Part shown: positions 1-9,147 of the stretch, in pieces
Layout of the letters: each line of letters starts with the position of its first letter
Position numbering within the stretch: position 1 is the first letter of the stretch
Assembly: GCA_964475955.1 (NCBI GenBank)
Contig: CAYYZY010000002.1
Location: 1-64,000, forward strand
Length of the DNA: 64,000 nt
Direction of reading: 5' to 3'
Source of the DNA: DATKZH01 sp964475955
GTDB lineage: Bacteria > Planctomycetota > Planctomycetia > Pirellulales > Thermoguttaceae
The notes under the pieces: generated by a model
The model's input: only the letters and a program-made list of their open reading frames with translations
Database searches by the model: none
Told to the model about the DNA's origin: nothing
Translations under genes and position numbers: made by a program

Positions 1-1677
1 GATGCCCCAGACGGCGCGAAGCCCCCGGTGCCCGACCCGCTGATTGCCGATCCCCTCGCCGCGGCCGGCCGGAACCAGGATCAGGTGATCGCTTCCCTGG
101 AAGCCATGCTGGAAGAACTCGGCCAGTGGGACCGCTACCGCCGGTTCCACACGCAGATCAGCCAACTCTTTCGCCGAGAGCAGGAGCTTCGCGACAACAC
201 GACCGACCTGGCCGGCCGCACGCTGACCAAGAGCCCGGAAGACCTCCTCCCCCAGGAATCGGCCGACCTGAAGATCCTCGCCCGACGGCAGTTCGAACTC
301 GCCCGCGACCTCGACGCCGTCCAGCAGGCCATGCAGCGGGCCGCCGACCAGTTGCGCCCGACCAACCCGCTTTTCGCCGAGACGGTGTCCGACGCGTACC
401 ATCGGGCGCAGGAGCTGGCCGTCAGCGGGCGCATGCGGTCGGCGGCCGACGACGTCCAACAGAACCAGATGGGCCAGGCGATCGGGCGCCAGGACCAGGT
501 GATCGAGAACCTCCGCGAGATCCTCGATATCCTCGCCAACCGCCGCGAGCACGAGCTGGAACGGCTGGTCGAGCAACTTCGCGACGCCGAGGCCTCGCTG
601 GCCGATATGGCCAAAAAGCAGGAGGGGCTCAAGAAGCAGATCGACCAGGCCGAAGGACTTTCCGACGAGGCCGAACGCCGGCGCGAACTCAAACGCCTCA
701 GCCGCGAGCAGGAGCAGCTCCGGGAAGAGGCCGAACGCATGGCCCGCCGCCTCGAGCGCCTCATGGCCGAGTCGGCCGGCCGGAAGGTCGACCAGGCGGC
801 CCAGAAGATGCAGGAGGCCGCCCAGTCGGCCGGGCAGGGCAACTGCCAGGGCACCTCGAAGCAGGCGGGGGCCGCGAAGAAGGACCTCGACGACGCGCAG
901 CAGGCCCTGCGCCGGCGGCGCCAGGAGGCCGAGGTCCAGTTGGCGCTCGAACAACTCGCCCGGCTCGAAGAAACGCTCCGCGGCATCGAGCGGCGCCAGG
1001 AAGCGGCCCTCGCCGAAACCGAACGACTCGACCAACTCGCGCGCGAGCAGGGCCGGCTCACCCGCGCGCAGGCCGCCAGCCTCCACCAACTCGCCCGCGA
1101 TCAGCGATTGATCCAGAGCGACACGGTCTCCCTCTCCGAGAAGCTGGTGGGAGCCGACGTGTTCAACCTGGCCCTCGGCGGGGCGGCCCGCGAGATGGAC
1201 CGGGCCGCCGCGCTCTTGGAGCGCCGCCAAACCGGCCCCCCCACCCGAGATGCCGAGAAAAACGCACTGCGGCGAATCGGCCAGCTCCTCGAAGCCCTCG
1301 AGCCCGAAGAACCGGAAGAGCCCGAGGACGACGAGAAATCGGGCGGGGGCCAGGGCGGCGATCAACCGGGCTCTCAGGCGCCCCCCGGCAGCGGATTGCA
1401 GACGCTCGTCGAACTCAAGCTCCTCAAGCTCTTGCAGCAGGAGATCAACCTCCGCACGCAGGAGTTGGAGAAGAAGTCCGGGCGTTCCGACTCGGTGCCC
1501 GACGACGTGCGCCGCGAGTACGCCCAGCTGAGCGCGGAGCAGGGCCGCCTGGCCGAGCTGCTGCTCGACCTGATCCGGCCTGAGGAGCCCGACGAGCCGG
1601 CCGCGCTCCCCGACGAGGGCGACGGCCGTCTCCCGAACGATCCACTCCTACCCTCCAACGAGGAGAACCCGCTATGA
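1..1677 (+). CDS. Coiled-coil, Glu/Gln/Arg-rich protein (5' end outside window)
   Basis: The reading frame is open from base 1, so the true start lies upstream of the window; a GTG at 28 is only an internal candidate. About 550 residues are visible. Most of the chain is heptad-like and very rich in Glu, Gln, Arg and Ala (roughly residues 50-400), which predicts long coiled coils. A Glu/Pro/Gly-rich linker follows near residues 430-460, then another helical stretch and an acidic Pro-rich tail. I see no catalytic motif. The stop codon overlaps the next ATG (ATGA), so the two are translationally coupled. From memory, planctomycetes carry such proteins in envelope-associated gene clusters with MoxR/DUF58-type genes; that context is outside this window, so the role stays unknown. 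Confidence 0.75.
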   Translation, partial: DAPDGAKPPVPDPLIADPLAAAGRNQDQVIASLEAMLEELGQWDRYRRFHTQISQLFRREQELRDNTTDLAGRTLTKSPEDLLPQESADLKILARRQFELARDLDAVQQAMQRAADQLRPTNPLFAETVSDAYHRAQELAVSGRMRSAADDVQQNQMGQAIGRQDQVIENLREILDILANRREHELERLVEQLRDAEASLADMAKKQEGLKKQIDQAEGLSDEAERRRELKRLSREQEQLREEAERMARRLERLMAESAGRKVDQAAQKMQEAAQSAGQGNCQGTSKQAGAAKKDLDDAQQALRRRRQEAEVQLALEQLARLEETLRGIERRQEAALAETERLDQLAREQGRLTRAQAASLHQLARDQRLIQSDTVSLSEKLVGADVFNLALGGAAREMDRAAALLERRQTGPPTRDAEKNALRRIGQLLEALEPEEPEEPEDDEKSGGGQGGDQPGSQAPPGSGLQTLVELKLLKLLQQEINLRTQELEKKSGRSDSVPDDVRREYAQLSAEQGRLAELLLDLIRPEEPDEPAALPDEGDGRLPNDPLLPSNEENPL

Positions 1678-2564
1678 CCGCACGCTTTTCGCCCCGCTGG
1701 GCGGCCCGCTTGAGGAGTCGCTCATCGACGACGGTCGGAATAGTCGCCGGAACGGTCCCTTTTCGCTCCGCGAAGAGACGCTTGTTCGCGGAGCGCAAGG
1801 CGACCCTCATCGGTTGTGCGATCCTGGGCATCGCCTGCTGCCTGGGGCTCGGCGCCGCGGCCCGGGCCGACTCGGAGAAGAGCCAGTCGGTCGACGACCA
1901 GTTGCTCGAGAGCCTGGGCGCCGACCCGATCGACGACGTCGACCGGGAGTTGTTCGCGCCGGACGAGGAGCCCTCGCAGCCGTCCGAAGCGCCCGGCGCC
2001 TCCGGCACTGACCGGCCCCCGCGCGGCGACGTGGAGGCGTGGAAGGAGCAACTGCTGCGCGAACTGGGCGCGGCCGGCGTGTCGGAAGACGAGAACCCGC
2101 TGCTCGACGTCGCCCGGCAGATGCGCCGGGCCGAAGGGCTGATCGCCGAAACGGAATCGGGCCGGCAGACGCAGGACGTCCAGCGCCAGATCGTCGCCCG
2201 GCTCGACGAGCTGATCCAGCAGGCCCGATCGTGCTCGAAGCAGTGCAGCCCTTCGCAGAGCAAGTCGAAGGTGGCGCCGCGCCGGCAGGTACGGCAGCCC
2301 AAGAGCAAACCCAAGCCGAAGTCGGGGAAGCCGTCGCAGAAGCCGTCGACCGACCCCCGCGCGAAGCCGGGCGATTCGGGTTCCCCGGGCCTCACGCCCG
2401 AGCAGGTCCAGGACCTCGTCAAGGCCGTGTGGGGGGAGTTGCCCGAAACCCAGCGCGAGCAGATGCTCGAGTGGGCCGGCGACGAGTTCCTCCCCAAGTA
2501 CGAGGTCCTCATCGAGCTCTACTTCCGCCGCCTCGCCGAACAACGAGGCCCAAAGAACCCATAG
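1674..2564 (+). CDS. Hypothetical secreted or membrane-anchored acidic/basic low-complexity protein
   Basis: This 296-residue protein starts at an ATG overlapping the upstream stop by 4 bases. A hydrophobic segment at about residues 44-62 followed by Ala-Arg-Ala looks like a signal peptide or anchor, but it is preceded by an unusually long, basic leader of about 43 residues. That leader contains a perfect inverted repeat (1764-1795), so part of it may be derived from an inserted palindromic repeat. The mature part has an acidic region (residues 65-160), a Lys/Pro/Ser-rich low-complexity linker (about 195-240) and a C-terminal helical region with a Glu-Leu-Pro-Glu motif. I do not recognise the family. 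Coupling to the coiled-coil gene suggests a shared envelope role. No alternative ATG or GTG sits just before the hydrophobic segment. Confidence 0.65.
   Translation: MTARFSPRWAARLRSRSSTTVGIVAGTVPFRSAKRRLFAERKATLIGCAILGIACCLGLGAAARADSEKSQSVDDQLLESLGADPIDDVDRELFAPDEEPSQPSEAPGASGTDRPPRGDVEAWKEQLLRELGAAGVSEDENPLLDVARQMRRAEGLIAETESGRQTQDVQRQIVARLDELIQQARSCSKQCSPSQSKSKVAPRRQVRQPKSKPKPKSGKPSQKPSTDPRAKPGDSGSPGLTPEQVQDLVKAVWGELPETQREQMLEWAGDEFLPKYEVLIELYFRRLAEQRGPKNP
1764..1795. repeat. Perfect 11-bp inverted repeat inside a coding leader
   Basis: CGCTCCGCGAA at 1764-1774 pairs with TTCGCGGAGCG at 1785-1795 around a 10-nt loop. It lies in the coding sequence before the predicted signal peptide and keeps the frame open. 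It resembles the short dispersed palindromes found elsewhere in the window, but I saw no second copy here. Confidence 0.6.
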
Positions 2565-2692
2565 TACAAACATGTCAATCCTATATTGCTAAGCCACAAT
2601 TACCCATACGGAACGAACAGGAGACAGCCGCGGCAACACAGATCCCCTCCGTTTCCTCTGATTCCTCCTGTTTCAACTGATCGAGAGCCGAC

Positions 2693-3760
2693 ATGCAGAA
2701 TGTCAACGCGACTTGTACTCCGCGGTTCCTCGCTTGCGGGCTCACGGTCTCGATCGGCCTCCTGGCCTGCTTCCCCGCTGAGACCCGCGCCCAGGGGGCC
2801 GATCCGGAGAAGTCGGCCGCCGAGCTGATCACGCCCGCCGCCGACCGGGCGATCGAGCGGGGACTCAGGTTCCTCGCCGAGCGGCAGCACGACGACGGCT
2901 CGCTCGGCTCGGGCACCTACCGGGGCAACGTGGCCGTGTGCGCCCTCTCGGGGCTGGCCTTCATGGCGGGCGGGAGCACGCCGGGCCGCGGACTGCACGG
3001 CGAGCAGGTGAGCCGGTGCGTCGACTACCTGCTGGCTAACACCGAGTCGAGCAGCGGCTTCATCAGCCACGGCCCGTCGGCCAGCCACGGCCCGATGTAC
3101 GGCCACGGGTTCGCCACGCTGTTTCTGGCGGAGTGCTACGGGATGTCGCGACGGCCCGAGCTGCGCGAGAAGCTCGTCAAGGCGGTGCTCTTGATCGTCA
3201 ACACGCAGAACGAGGAGGGCGGCTGGCGCTACCAGCCCCAGCGGCTCGACGCCGACGTCTCCGTGACGATCTGCCAGGTGATGGCCCTGCGCGCCGCCCG
3301 AAACGCAGGGCTGCGCGTCCCGCGCGCCACGATCGACCGCTGCGTCGACTACGTCAAGAAGGCCCAGAACGCCGACGGCGGCTTCTCCTACCAGCTCACC
3401 GGCGGCGAGAGCGCGTTCGCCCGGTCGGCCGCAGGGGTGGTCGCCCTCTACAGCGCCGGCGTCTACGAGGGGCCGGAAATCGACAAGGGAATCGCCTACC
3501 TGATGGAGTTTTTGCCCGAGCAGGGCGTCGAGCGGCGCGAGCCTTACTACTACTACGGGCACTACTACGCGGTCCAGGCGATGTGGCAGGCGGGCGGCAA
3601 GGAGTGGAGCCGGTGGTACCCGGCCGTGCGCAGCGAGCTGGTCGCCTTGCAGAAGGGCGACGGCTTCTGGTCGTCGCCCATCTCCACCGAGTACGCCACG
3701 GCCATGGCCTGCATCGTGCTGCAACTGCCCAACAACTACCTCCCCATTTTCCAGCGGTGA
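2693..3760 (+). CDS. Secreted prenyltransferase/squalene-cyclase-fold repeat protein
   Basis: The 355-residue product has a signal peptide (residues 1-33, cleavage near Arg-Ala-Gln). The rest has repeated QW-like motifs of the alpha/alpha-barrel fold: QHDDGSLGS near residue 64, QNEEGGWRYQ near 171 and QNADGGFSYQ near 225. It is about half the length of squalene-hopene cyclase and has no Asp-X-Asp-Asp motif, so it is not a cyclase; I read it as a non-enzymatic or unassigned barrel protein exported to the periplasm. A Tyr-rich stretch follows (about 283-291). It is 128 bases after the previous gene and 26 bases before the NPCBM gene, so the four genes probably form one operon. Function is not known to me. 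Confidence 0.8.
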   Translation: MQNVNATCTPRFLACGLTVSIGLLACFPAETRAQGADPEKSAAELITPAADRAIERGLRFLAERQHDDGSLGSGTYRGNVAVCALSGLAFMAGGSTPGRGLHGEQVSRCVDYLLANTESSSGFISHGPSASHGPMYGHGFATLFLAECYGMSRRPELREKLVKAVLLIVNTQNEEGGWRYQPQRLDADVSVTICQVMALRAARNAGLRVPRATIDRCVDYVKKAQNADGGFSYQLTGGESAFARSAAGVVALYSAGVYEGPEIDKGIAYLMEFLPEQGVERREPYYYYGHYYAVQAMWQAGGKEWSRWYPAVRSELVALQKGDGFWSSPISTEYATAMACIVLQLPNNYLPIFQR

Positions 3761-3786
3761 GCCCGGGTTTGAAGACTGGATGCCGC

Positions 3787-5010
3787 ATGTTGAACGAGCG
3801 AGTTGACATCGCACCGACGTTCTTTCGCCGCACGCTGCGTGGGATCGCGCTGGTGATGGCCGCCGTCGCGCCGATGGTTGCACGCGCGGAAGCGCCGGAA
3901 GCCGTGCCGGTCGACGGCGACCCGTTCCCCGCGCGGCTCGTGGCGATCGACCCGCAGTGGAACGTCACGTTCGATGCCTCCGGCGACCGCACCACGCTGC
4001 CGGCCGCCGAGCTGGTCGCCTGGGGGCGGTGGGAAGAGGTGGGCCGGGGTCCCGTGCTCGTCTTCGCCGACGGCGGCCTGCTCACCGGCGTCATCGAGAA
4101 GGCCGACAAGGAGCGGCTGGCCGCCGACTCCGACCTGTTCGGCCCGGTCGAGCTGCCGCTGGAGCGGTTGGCCGGCGTCGTCTTCCGCCTGCCCGCCGAC
4201 CGGCACGCGCGCGACCTGCTGCTCGACCGCGTCGCCTCGGCCGCCGGCGATTCCGACCGGCTGATCCTGACCAACGGCGACGAGGTCACCGGCCGGCTGG
4301 AAGCAATCGCCGATCGGAAGATCCGGCTGGCGGCCGTGGTCGGCTCGGTCGACGTGGAGGTCGAAGCCGACCGCGTGCGCGCGATGATCTTCAACCCCGC
4401 CCTGGTCGCGCGGCCCGAGCGCGAAGGCGTTCACGCGATCGCCGGCTTTCGCGGCGGCAACCGACTGGCGGCCGATCGGCTGGTCACAAGCGGCTCGAAG
4501 CTGGAGATCGAGATCGGCGACGGCCTGCGCTGGAAGGGGCTGGCCGACGACCTGGTGTCGCTTCAGCCGCTCGGGGGGCGCGTCACCTACCTCTCCGATC
4601 TCGAGGCGGCCGACTACCGCCACGTGCCCTACCTCGACCTGAGCTGGCCGTACCGGCTCGACCGGAACGTTTCGGGCGGCATGCTGCGCGCGGGCGGGAA
4701 CCTCTATCTCAAGGGCTTGGGGATGCACAGCGCCGCCCGGCTCACGTACCGCCTCACCGACCCTTACCGCCGTTTCCAGGCCCTGTTGGCGATCGACGAC
4801 GGCACTTCGGGCGGAGGAAGCGTGCGCTATCGCGTGTTCGTCGACGGAGAGTTGGAATACACCAGCCCCACCGTCCGCGGCGGCCGGGCGCCGGTGCCCG
4901 CCTCCGTCGACCTGGCCGGCGCCGAGCGCCTCGACCTAGTCGTCGACTTCGCCGACCGCGCCGACGTCCAGGACCGCGCCAACTGGCTCGGCGCACGCCT
5001 GGTGCGATAG
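3787..5010 (+). CDS. Secreted NPCBM/NEW2 domain protein
   Basis: The start chosen is the ATG at 3787, just after the upstream stop, giving 407 residues with a signal peptide (hydrophobic core about 19-31, ending Ala-Arg-Ala). The middle (about 50-270) consists of beta-rich repeats with 'G-rich, threonine-leucine-proline' elements, possibly describing Sm-like or LSM-like strands repeated three times. The C-terminal 150 residues match the NPCBM fold: the LDLSWPYRLDRNVSG region, GLGMHSAARLTYRL, then ALLAIDDG and a final DLVVDFADR strand. NPCBM domains are carbohydrate-binding beta-sandwiches often found in planctomycete exported proteins. It is the last gene of the run and converges on the topoisomerase genes. 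Confidence 0.8.
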   Translation: MLNERVDIAPTFFRRTLRGIALVMAAVAPMVARAEAPEAVPVDGDPFPARLVAIDPQWNVTFDASGDRTTLPAAELVAWGRWEEVGRGPVLVFADGGLLTGVIEKADKERLAADSDLFGPVELPLERLAGVVFRLPADRHARDLLLDRVASAAGDSDRLILTNGDEVTGRLEAIADRKIRLAAVVGSVDVEVEADRVRAMIFNPALVARPEREGVHAIAGFRGGNRLAADRLVTSGSKLEIEIGDGLRWKGLADDLVSLQPLGGRVTYLSDLEAADYRHVPYLDLSWPYRLDRNVSGGMLRAGGNLYLKGLGMHSAARLTYRLTDPYRRFQALLAIDDGTSGGGSVRYRVFVDGELEYTSPTVRGGRAPVPASVDLAGAERLDLVVDFADRADVQDRANWLGARLVR

Positions 5011-5123
5011 TTCCACGCAAAGCCGGCCGCCCCACCGGCCGTGCCTAGGGGCTCGCACGCACGGGATCCCGTCTCGCCAGCGAGAGTACCCGGCTCGGCC
5101 ATGGGGTCAAGAGCCTACAAGCG

Positions 5124-6278
5124 TCAATCCAGCCAATCCTTGTTCTTTAGCCGGGCCGGGGCGTACTCTTCGGTGACGTAGCTGATGTCCTTGGAAATCA
5201 GGGCCTCGACCTCGAGCTTGAAGCCGTTGTCCAACAGGCGTTTGATCTCGGCCTGCCACGGGCGCTTCTTGGCGAACCACGGGTAGCCGGCGATCTGCTT
5301 CGCCCGCTTGCGGTCGGTGTCGTTCAGCCCGATCTTCACGCTCTCCGAGAGGCCGCAGCGCTGGAAGTCGATGCTCCGAATGCCGAGGAACTTCGCGTCG
5401 GGAACCGCCATGCGCGTCGACTCGAAGGCCAGGTTAATCGACCCCTGCTTGATCACGCTATAGATGTAGTACCCCCACGGGTCGTTGTCCAGCAGGCAGT
5501 AGACGGGCAGCTTCAGCTCGTTGTGCAGCCGGTAGAGGAGACGGCGCACTCCCCGCGGCGGTTGCCCGCCGCCGTGCGTGAGGATGCAGTTGTGATCGCG
5601 CCAGAACTTGTCCTCGTTGAATCGCTGCCAGACCGTGCCCTTTTCGACGTGCAGGACGAACTCCGCGTCGCACTTCTTGAATTGGATTACGTTGGGCTCA
5701 ACGATGGAGGGAACGGCATACCCACCCGATCCCATGCGACTGCAGTCGATCTCGTCGCCACTGTCGATGAGCACGATGTTCCCGACCAAGCCTCCTCTCG
5801 GGTCGGCGCGGAGGTGCATCTCTTCGCGCAGGCTCTCCAGCACGACCTCGACGTCTTCGATGATCGGATCGCAATCGGACTGCGTATCGAAGGTGTGCTC
5901 GTTAGTGCCCTTGATCTTGCCCTTCAACGTGTAGAACAGACCACGAATACTGTTCGTCTTGCTCTGCTGAACCAGCTCCGAAACGCCGCGCGCCACAAGC
6001 AGCGTCTGCATGAAAGCCTTGGCCTGCGAGAGGTTGAACAGCTCCCGACGGTTCTTGTTGGTGCCCATTTCGATGATCCGCTTGCGCGGGCTGTAGCGGA
6101 CGTTGGAGAGGGTGCGCGAGGGGATGTCGACGTGCGGGGTCCGCCGGGCGTTGGCGGCGCGGACCACGGCGTCGGCCAGCCCGGTCAACTCGTCGAGCGT
6201 CTTGCGGTCCTGCTTCGTGAGCTTCGGCTTCGCCGCCTTTTCCGGAGCGGCTTTGCGTCGTGCGGTCTTCTTGGCCAT
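5124..6278 (-). CDS. top6A: DNA topoisomerase VI subunit A (Spo11-like)
   Basis: This 384-residue protein is the DNA-cleaving subunit of type IIB topoisomerase. The winged-helix catalytic tyrosine is probably Tyr116 in the motif R112-G-L-F-Y. The Toprim domain shows its metal ligands: Glu212 (HVEKGT) and Asp264/Asp266 (LLDNDPWGYYIY), the latter being the family signature. The length agrees with archaeal Top6A (about 360-390 residues). An N-terminal Lys/Ala-rich extension of about 20 residues is extra. It lies 30 bases downstream of the B subunit, so the two are co-transcribed in the order B then A, as in many archaea. Type IIB enzymes form an A2B2 complex that passes one duplex through another with ATP. 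They are general in archaea and plants but only scattered in bacteria. Confidence 0.93.
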   Translation of the reverse strand: MAKKTARRKAAPEKAAKPKLTKQDRKTLDELTGLADAVVRAANARRTPHVDIPSRTLSNVRYSPRKRIIEMGTNKNRRELFNLSQAKAFMQTLLVARGVSELVQQSKTNSIRGLFYTLKGKIKGTNEHTFDTQSDCDPIIEDVEVVLESLREEMHLRADPRGGLVGNIVLIDSGDEIDCSRMGSGGYAVPSIVEPNVIQFKKCDAEFVLHVEKGTVWQRFNEDKFWRDHNCILTHGGGQPPRGVRRLLYRLHNELKLPVYCLLDNDPWGYYIYSVIKQGSINLAFESTRMAVPDAKFLGIRSIDFQRCGLSESVKIGLNDTDRKRAKQIAGYPWFAKKRPWQAEIKRLLDNGFKLEVEALISKDISYVTEEYAPARLKNKDWLD

Positions 6279-6308
6279 GGATTGTTGGAAAGATCGAGAT
6301 TCAGGGAT

Positions 6309-8351
6309 TCAGAGACGTGGTTCCCCCTCCGCCAACTTTTCGGTCGGATCGACGATCAGCACGTTCTCCCCGTACTCTTCGAAGTCCTCGTCGACGGGGC
6401 GGCCGCGGTCGTCGAGCTGGACGTCGGCCTCGGCCGTCTTCTTGTGGGCGACCTTGAGCAGTTGCTCGTAGAGCGCGTCGCGGTCGGCCTGGTTGATCTC
6501 GCTGACGGCCGTGGCCACCTCGCGCAGGTAGCGCAGGAAGGTACTGCGCCGCTCCCCCTCGTGTTTCACCCGCTTGCGGCGCGAGATGTACATCTTCAGC
6601 TTGCGGCCGACCGACTGGAGGGCCAGCCGCAGCTCCTTCTGGATCTCCGGATAGCTGGCGATCGCCTCCTTCGACTCGCTCGTAAACGGAACCCAGACGC
6701 TCGCCATGTGCACCATCACGGTCACCGGGCCGCCGGGAAGCGACCCGCGCGACTGGCTCAGCCCGTACGCCCGCCAGTTCGTGGTGGTGACCGTTTGGGT
6801 GATGCAGCAACCGCCGGCCTGGAATTGCAGGGGCACGCGGTTGGCGTAGCGGAGGACGGTCATCGACTGGCCGTCGTGCAGGTTCACGCTCTGCATCGCC
6901 TCGTGGAGGCGGTCGAGTTCGACCGCTTTGAGCCGGCCGGGGGAAACGCGGCGCGGCAGCGCGGCTTGCCCCAAGATCTTGTCGGCGGCCACCGGCCCGA
7001 GGCCGTCGAACGTGTTGGCGAGGAATTGGCGCAGGGTTCGGGCGTCGCTCTCGCCGATCAGCTCCACGAGCCCCTCGCGCGACACGTGATGGGCCGTGGC
7101 CCCGCCCCCGTAGGCCAGCCCGACCTCGATCTGAAAGGGGTTCCCCCGGTAGACGGCGGGCGGGCGCGTGGCCGCGGCGTAGAACTCGCCGGGCACCACT
7201 TGGTGCAAACCCTTGAGAATCAGCTCCTCGCCGATCGGCGAGATGCAGTCGGTCGCCGGTGCGGTGATCCTCGTCTGCTGGATCGCCTTGTACAGCGCGT
7301 CGGCCTCGTGCCGGCCGATCTTCGTGGTCCGGGCGCGCGTGCTCAGGTTGGCCCCCTCGCAAATCCGCCGGGCGACCGCCGGACTCACCCGGGAGAAACT
7401 CTTGGTCAGGAACTGGCTGATCGTCGGCGCCTTGGTGTCTTTGAGCATGCTGACCAGCATGCCCAACTCCACGCCGTACGGATGCGGCTTGATCTCCTTG
7501 GGCTCCACCGGGAGGGTCTCGGCCACCCGAGGGTATTCCTTGTTGTTGTCGTCCGGATCGGCGTAGTGGAAGACGACGTGCGGGTTGGCGATCGCGGTCT
7601 GCTCCAGGTACTCGTCGACGCTGCCGCGTCCGCGTTGAAATCGGGCCTCCAGCTCGATGGTCACCCGGGTGCCGTGGTCCGACTCGATCCACTCGATGCC
7701 GTACTTCTCGATCGCCTGGCGGCCCCGCTCGCCCGGCGGAATGTCCTTCCCTTCTCCGCGCCCGTTGAGGATCTCGGGGCGGTTCCGCTTGGTGTCGATT
7801 TGGATTTCGTAGTAGTGGGCCGGCTTGCGCTTGGAGACCTTGGAGATGATCTTTACCGGTTTGCCCGTCGTCAGAAGCCCGTACATCCCCGCGGCGCTGA
7901 TCCCGATGCCCTGCTGGCCGCGGCTCATGCGCAGTCGGTGGAACTTCGAGCCGTAGAGGAGCTTGCCGAAGATCAGGGGGATCTGTTTGCGGAGGATTCC
8001 GGGTCCGTTGTCCTGGACGCCCACCTTGAACCGGTTCTCGCCGGTCGACTGGATGTGGACCCAGATTTCGGGGAGGATGCCGGCCTCTTCGCAGGCGTCC
8101 AGCGCGTTGTCGACGGCTTCTTTGACGGTGGTGAGCAGGGCCTTCCGGGGGTTGTCGAATCCCAGCAGGTGGCGGTTCTTGGCGAAGAACTCGCTCACGG
8201 AGATGTCGCGCTGGCTGGCGGCCATCGACTGGGCGGTGGCGCGACGTCGACGCCGGCCAGCCCGCCCGGCAGCGGACGGCCGCCCGTTGCTGGATGCTCC
8301 CCCTCCTCGGGTGGTGTTGGACTTCGTCTTCGTGACTTTCCTCTTCGACAA
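6309..8351 (-). CDS. top6B: DNA topoisomerase VI subunit B (GHKL ATPase)
   Basis: The 680-residue ATPase subunit shows all Bergerat-fold motifs: N-box KEAVDNALDA (Glu78, Asn82), G1 QDNGPGI (Asp114-Gly118) and G2 SRGQQGIGISAAG (143-155). ISVSEFFAKNRHLLGFDNP at 50-68 is the typical start of the family's conserved region. It is longer than the shortest archaeal versions, so an extra C-terminal domain is likely. The open frame begins with a TTG at 8351 and gives a very basic 40-residue leader; an ATG at residue 43 (8225) would give a protein starting where archaeal homologues start, but it has no ribosome-binding site, so I keep the TTG with doubt. It is the first gene of the two-gene operon; the divergent 384-base gap upstream must hold the promoter. 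Confidence 0.93.
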   Translation of the reverse strand: MSKRKVTKTKSNTTRGGGASSNGRPSAAGRAGRRRRRATAQSMAASQRDISVSEFFAKNRHLLGFDNPRKALLTTVKEAVDNALDACEEAGILPEIWVHIQSTGENRFKVGVQDNGPGILRKQIPLIFGKLLYGSKFHRLRMSRGQQGIGISAAGMYGLLTTGKPVKIISKVSKRKPAHYYEIQIDTKRNRPEILNGRGEGKDIPPGERGRQAIEKYGIEWIESDHGTRVTIELEARFQRGRGSVDEYLEQTAIANPHVVFHYADPDDNNKEYPRVAETLPVEPKEIKPHPYGVELGMLVSMLKDTKAPTISQFLTKSFSRVSPAVARRICEGANLSTRARTTKIGRHEADALYKAIQQTRITAPATDCISPIGEELILKGLHQVVPGEFYAAATRPPAVYRGNPFQIEVGLAYGGGATAHHVSREGLVELIGESDARTLRQFLANTFDGLGPVAADKILGQAALPRRVSPGRLKAVELDRLHEAMQSVNLHDGQSMTVLRYANRVPLQFQAGGCCITQTVTTTNWRAYGLSQSRGSLPGGPVTVMVHMASVWVPFTSESKEAIASYPEIQKELRLALQSVGRKLKMYISRRKRVKHEGERRSTFLRYLREVATAVSEINQADRDALYEQLLKVAHKKTAEADVQLDDRGRPVDEDFEEYGENVLIVDPTEKLAEGEPRL

Positions 8352-8735
8352 CTTCCGCGCTCCCTCGTTGGCTCTCGTGGGGTTGGGCGTTAAAGCTTGA
8401 CGTGCTGACAGGGGCCCCCTGGCGTGCGGGCCTCCCGGGTCGGTCGCCCGGCCGCGACGACACGGCGCCCCGCGGCCCTCGAAGGCCCCCGGCGTCGGGC
8501 AGGCCGGTTCCGATTGCAGGGATTATAACGGCTCTTCCGGCCCGCTCCCAGGCGGCTTCGCCGGCGCGGCCGGCACATGGCCGCTGTTTGCCATATCCGG
8601 CCCATAAATGTTCACCCGCACCACTGCCACAAGCCGAGGATTCCTTAGGAACGGCCGCCTCGTGAGAGCGGTCGCGACTGGTTTGAAGAGACCCCCACGG
8701 TTAGCGATTTCGCCGACTCATTGAGGAGCCACCTC
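8352..8735. other. Divergent intergenic region (no gene seen)
   Basis: This stretch of 384 bases separates the leftward topoisomerase operon from the rightward small secreted genes, so both promoters should lie here. I see GC-rich imperfect palindromes near 8415-8510 and a more AT-rich part at 8575-8600, but no convincing open frame or RNA gene. Confidence 0.4.
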
Positions 8736-9068
8736 ATGGTTCTGAGAATTTTCCGCGTAACGCTCGTGCTGGCGGCCTTCCTGGTGGCGCTGCACTTGGT
8801 TTCAGGTGACTCACCCCAAGCGCAGGCGGCCGGACGCCAGCGCACGGCGCCGAACCTGTTCTACAACTACTACGTGCCGCCCGGCCCCTACGGAGGCCCC
8901 GGGGCCCAGTTGTACATCTGCCCGGTCCCGACACCTCCGATGGTCGGCCACACCTACTACACGTACCAGCCGCTGATGCCCCACGAGTTCCTCTATCGCC
9001 ACAGCCGCACCTACTGGCGGTACCATCCCGACGGCCGGGTCACGCGCACGGCCGTCACGTGGCAGTAG
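8736..9068 (+). CDS. Small secreted Tyr/Pro-rich protein
   Basis: The ATG at 8736 is preceded by GAGGAG (8723-8728, spacing 7), which decides it over a TTG at 8721. The 110-residue product has a signal peptide (hydrophobic core 5-22, then a Gln-Ala-Gln-Ala-Ala cleavage region). The mature part of about 78 residues is dense in Tyr, Pro and Gly (FYNYYVPPGPYGGPG, HTYYTYQPLMPHEF) with several His and Arg and one Cys. I do not recognise a named family; planctomycetes have many tiny exported proteins of this composition. It sits 79 bases before another small secreted Tyr-rich protein, and the two may be co-expressed surface or matrix components. That role is inference. Confidence 0.7.
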   Translation: MVLRIFRVTLVLAAFLVALHLVSGDSPQAQAAGRQRTAPNLFYNYYVPPGPYGGPGAQLYICPVPTPPMVGHTYYTYQPLMPHEFLYRHSRTYWRYHPDGRVTRTAVTWQ

Positions 9069-9147
9069 CGGTCGCCGTGGGTGAGGGGGCAACCCTCGCG
9101 ACGGCGCGATACCCGAAACACTCCCCGCGCAAAGGACACAGGCCCAA

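Noticed and set aside
2693..3760. Squalene-hopene cyclase as partner of hpnCDE
   Set aside because: Half the expected length, has a signal peptide and lacks the Asp-X-Asp-Asp catalytic motif.
5072..5085. Hairpin TCTCGC-CA-GCGAGA as terminator between convergent genes
   Set aside because: Only a 6-bp stem and no T tract on either strand; too weak to list as a feature.
5523..8393. A 956-codon open frame on the plus strand
   Set aside because: Antisense to the two topoisomerase genes, whose catalytic motifs are unmistakable; no motif in this frame.
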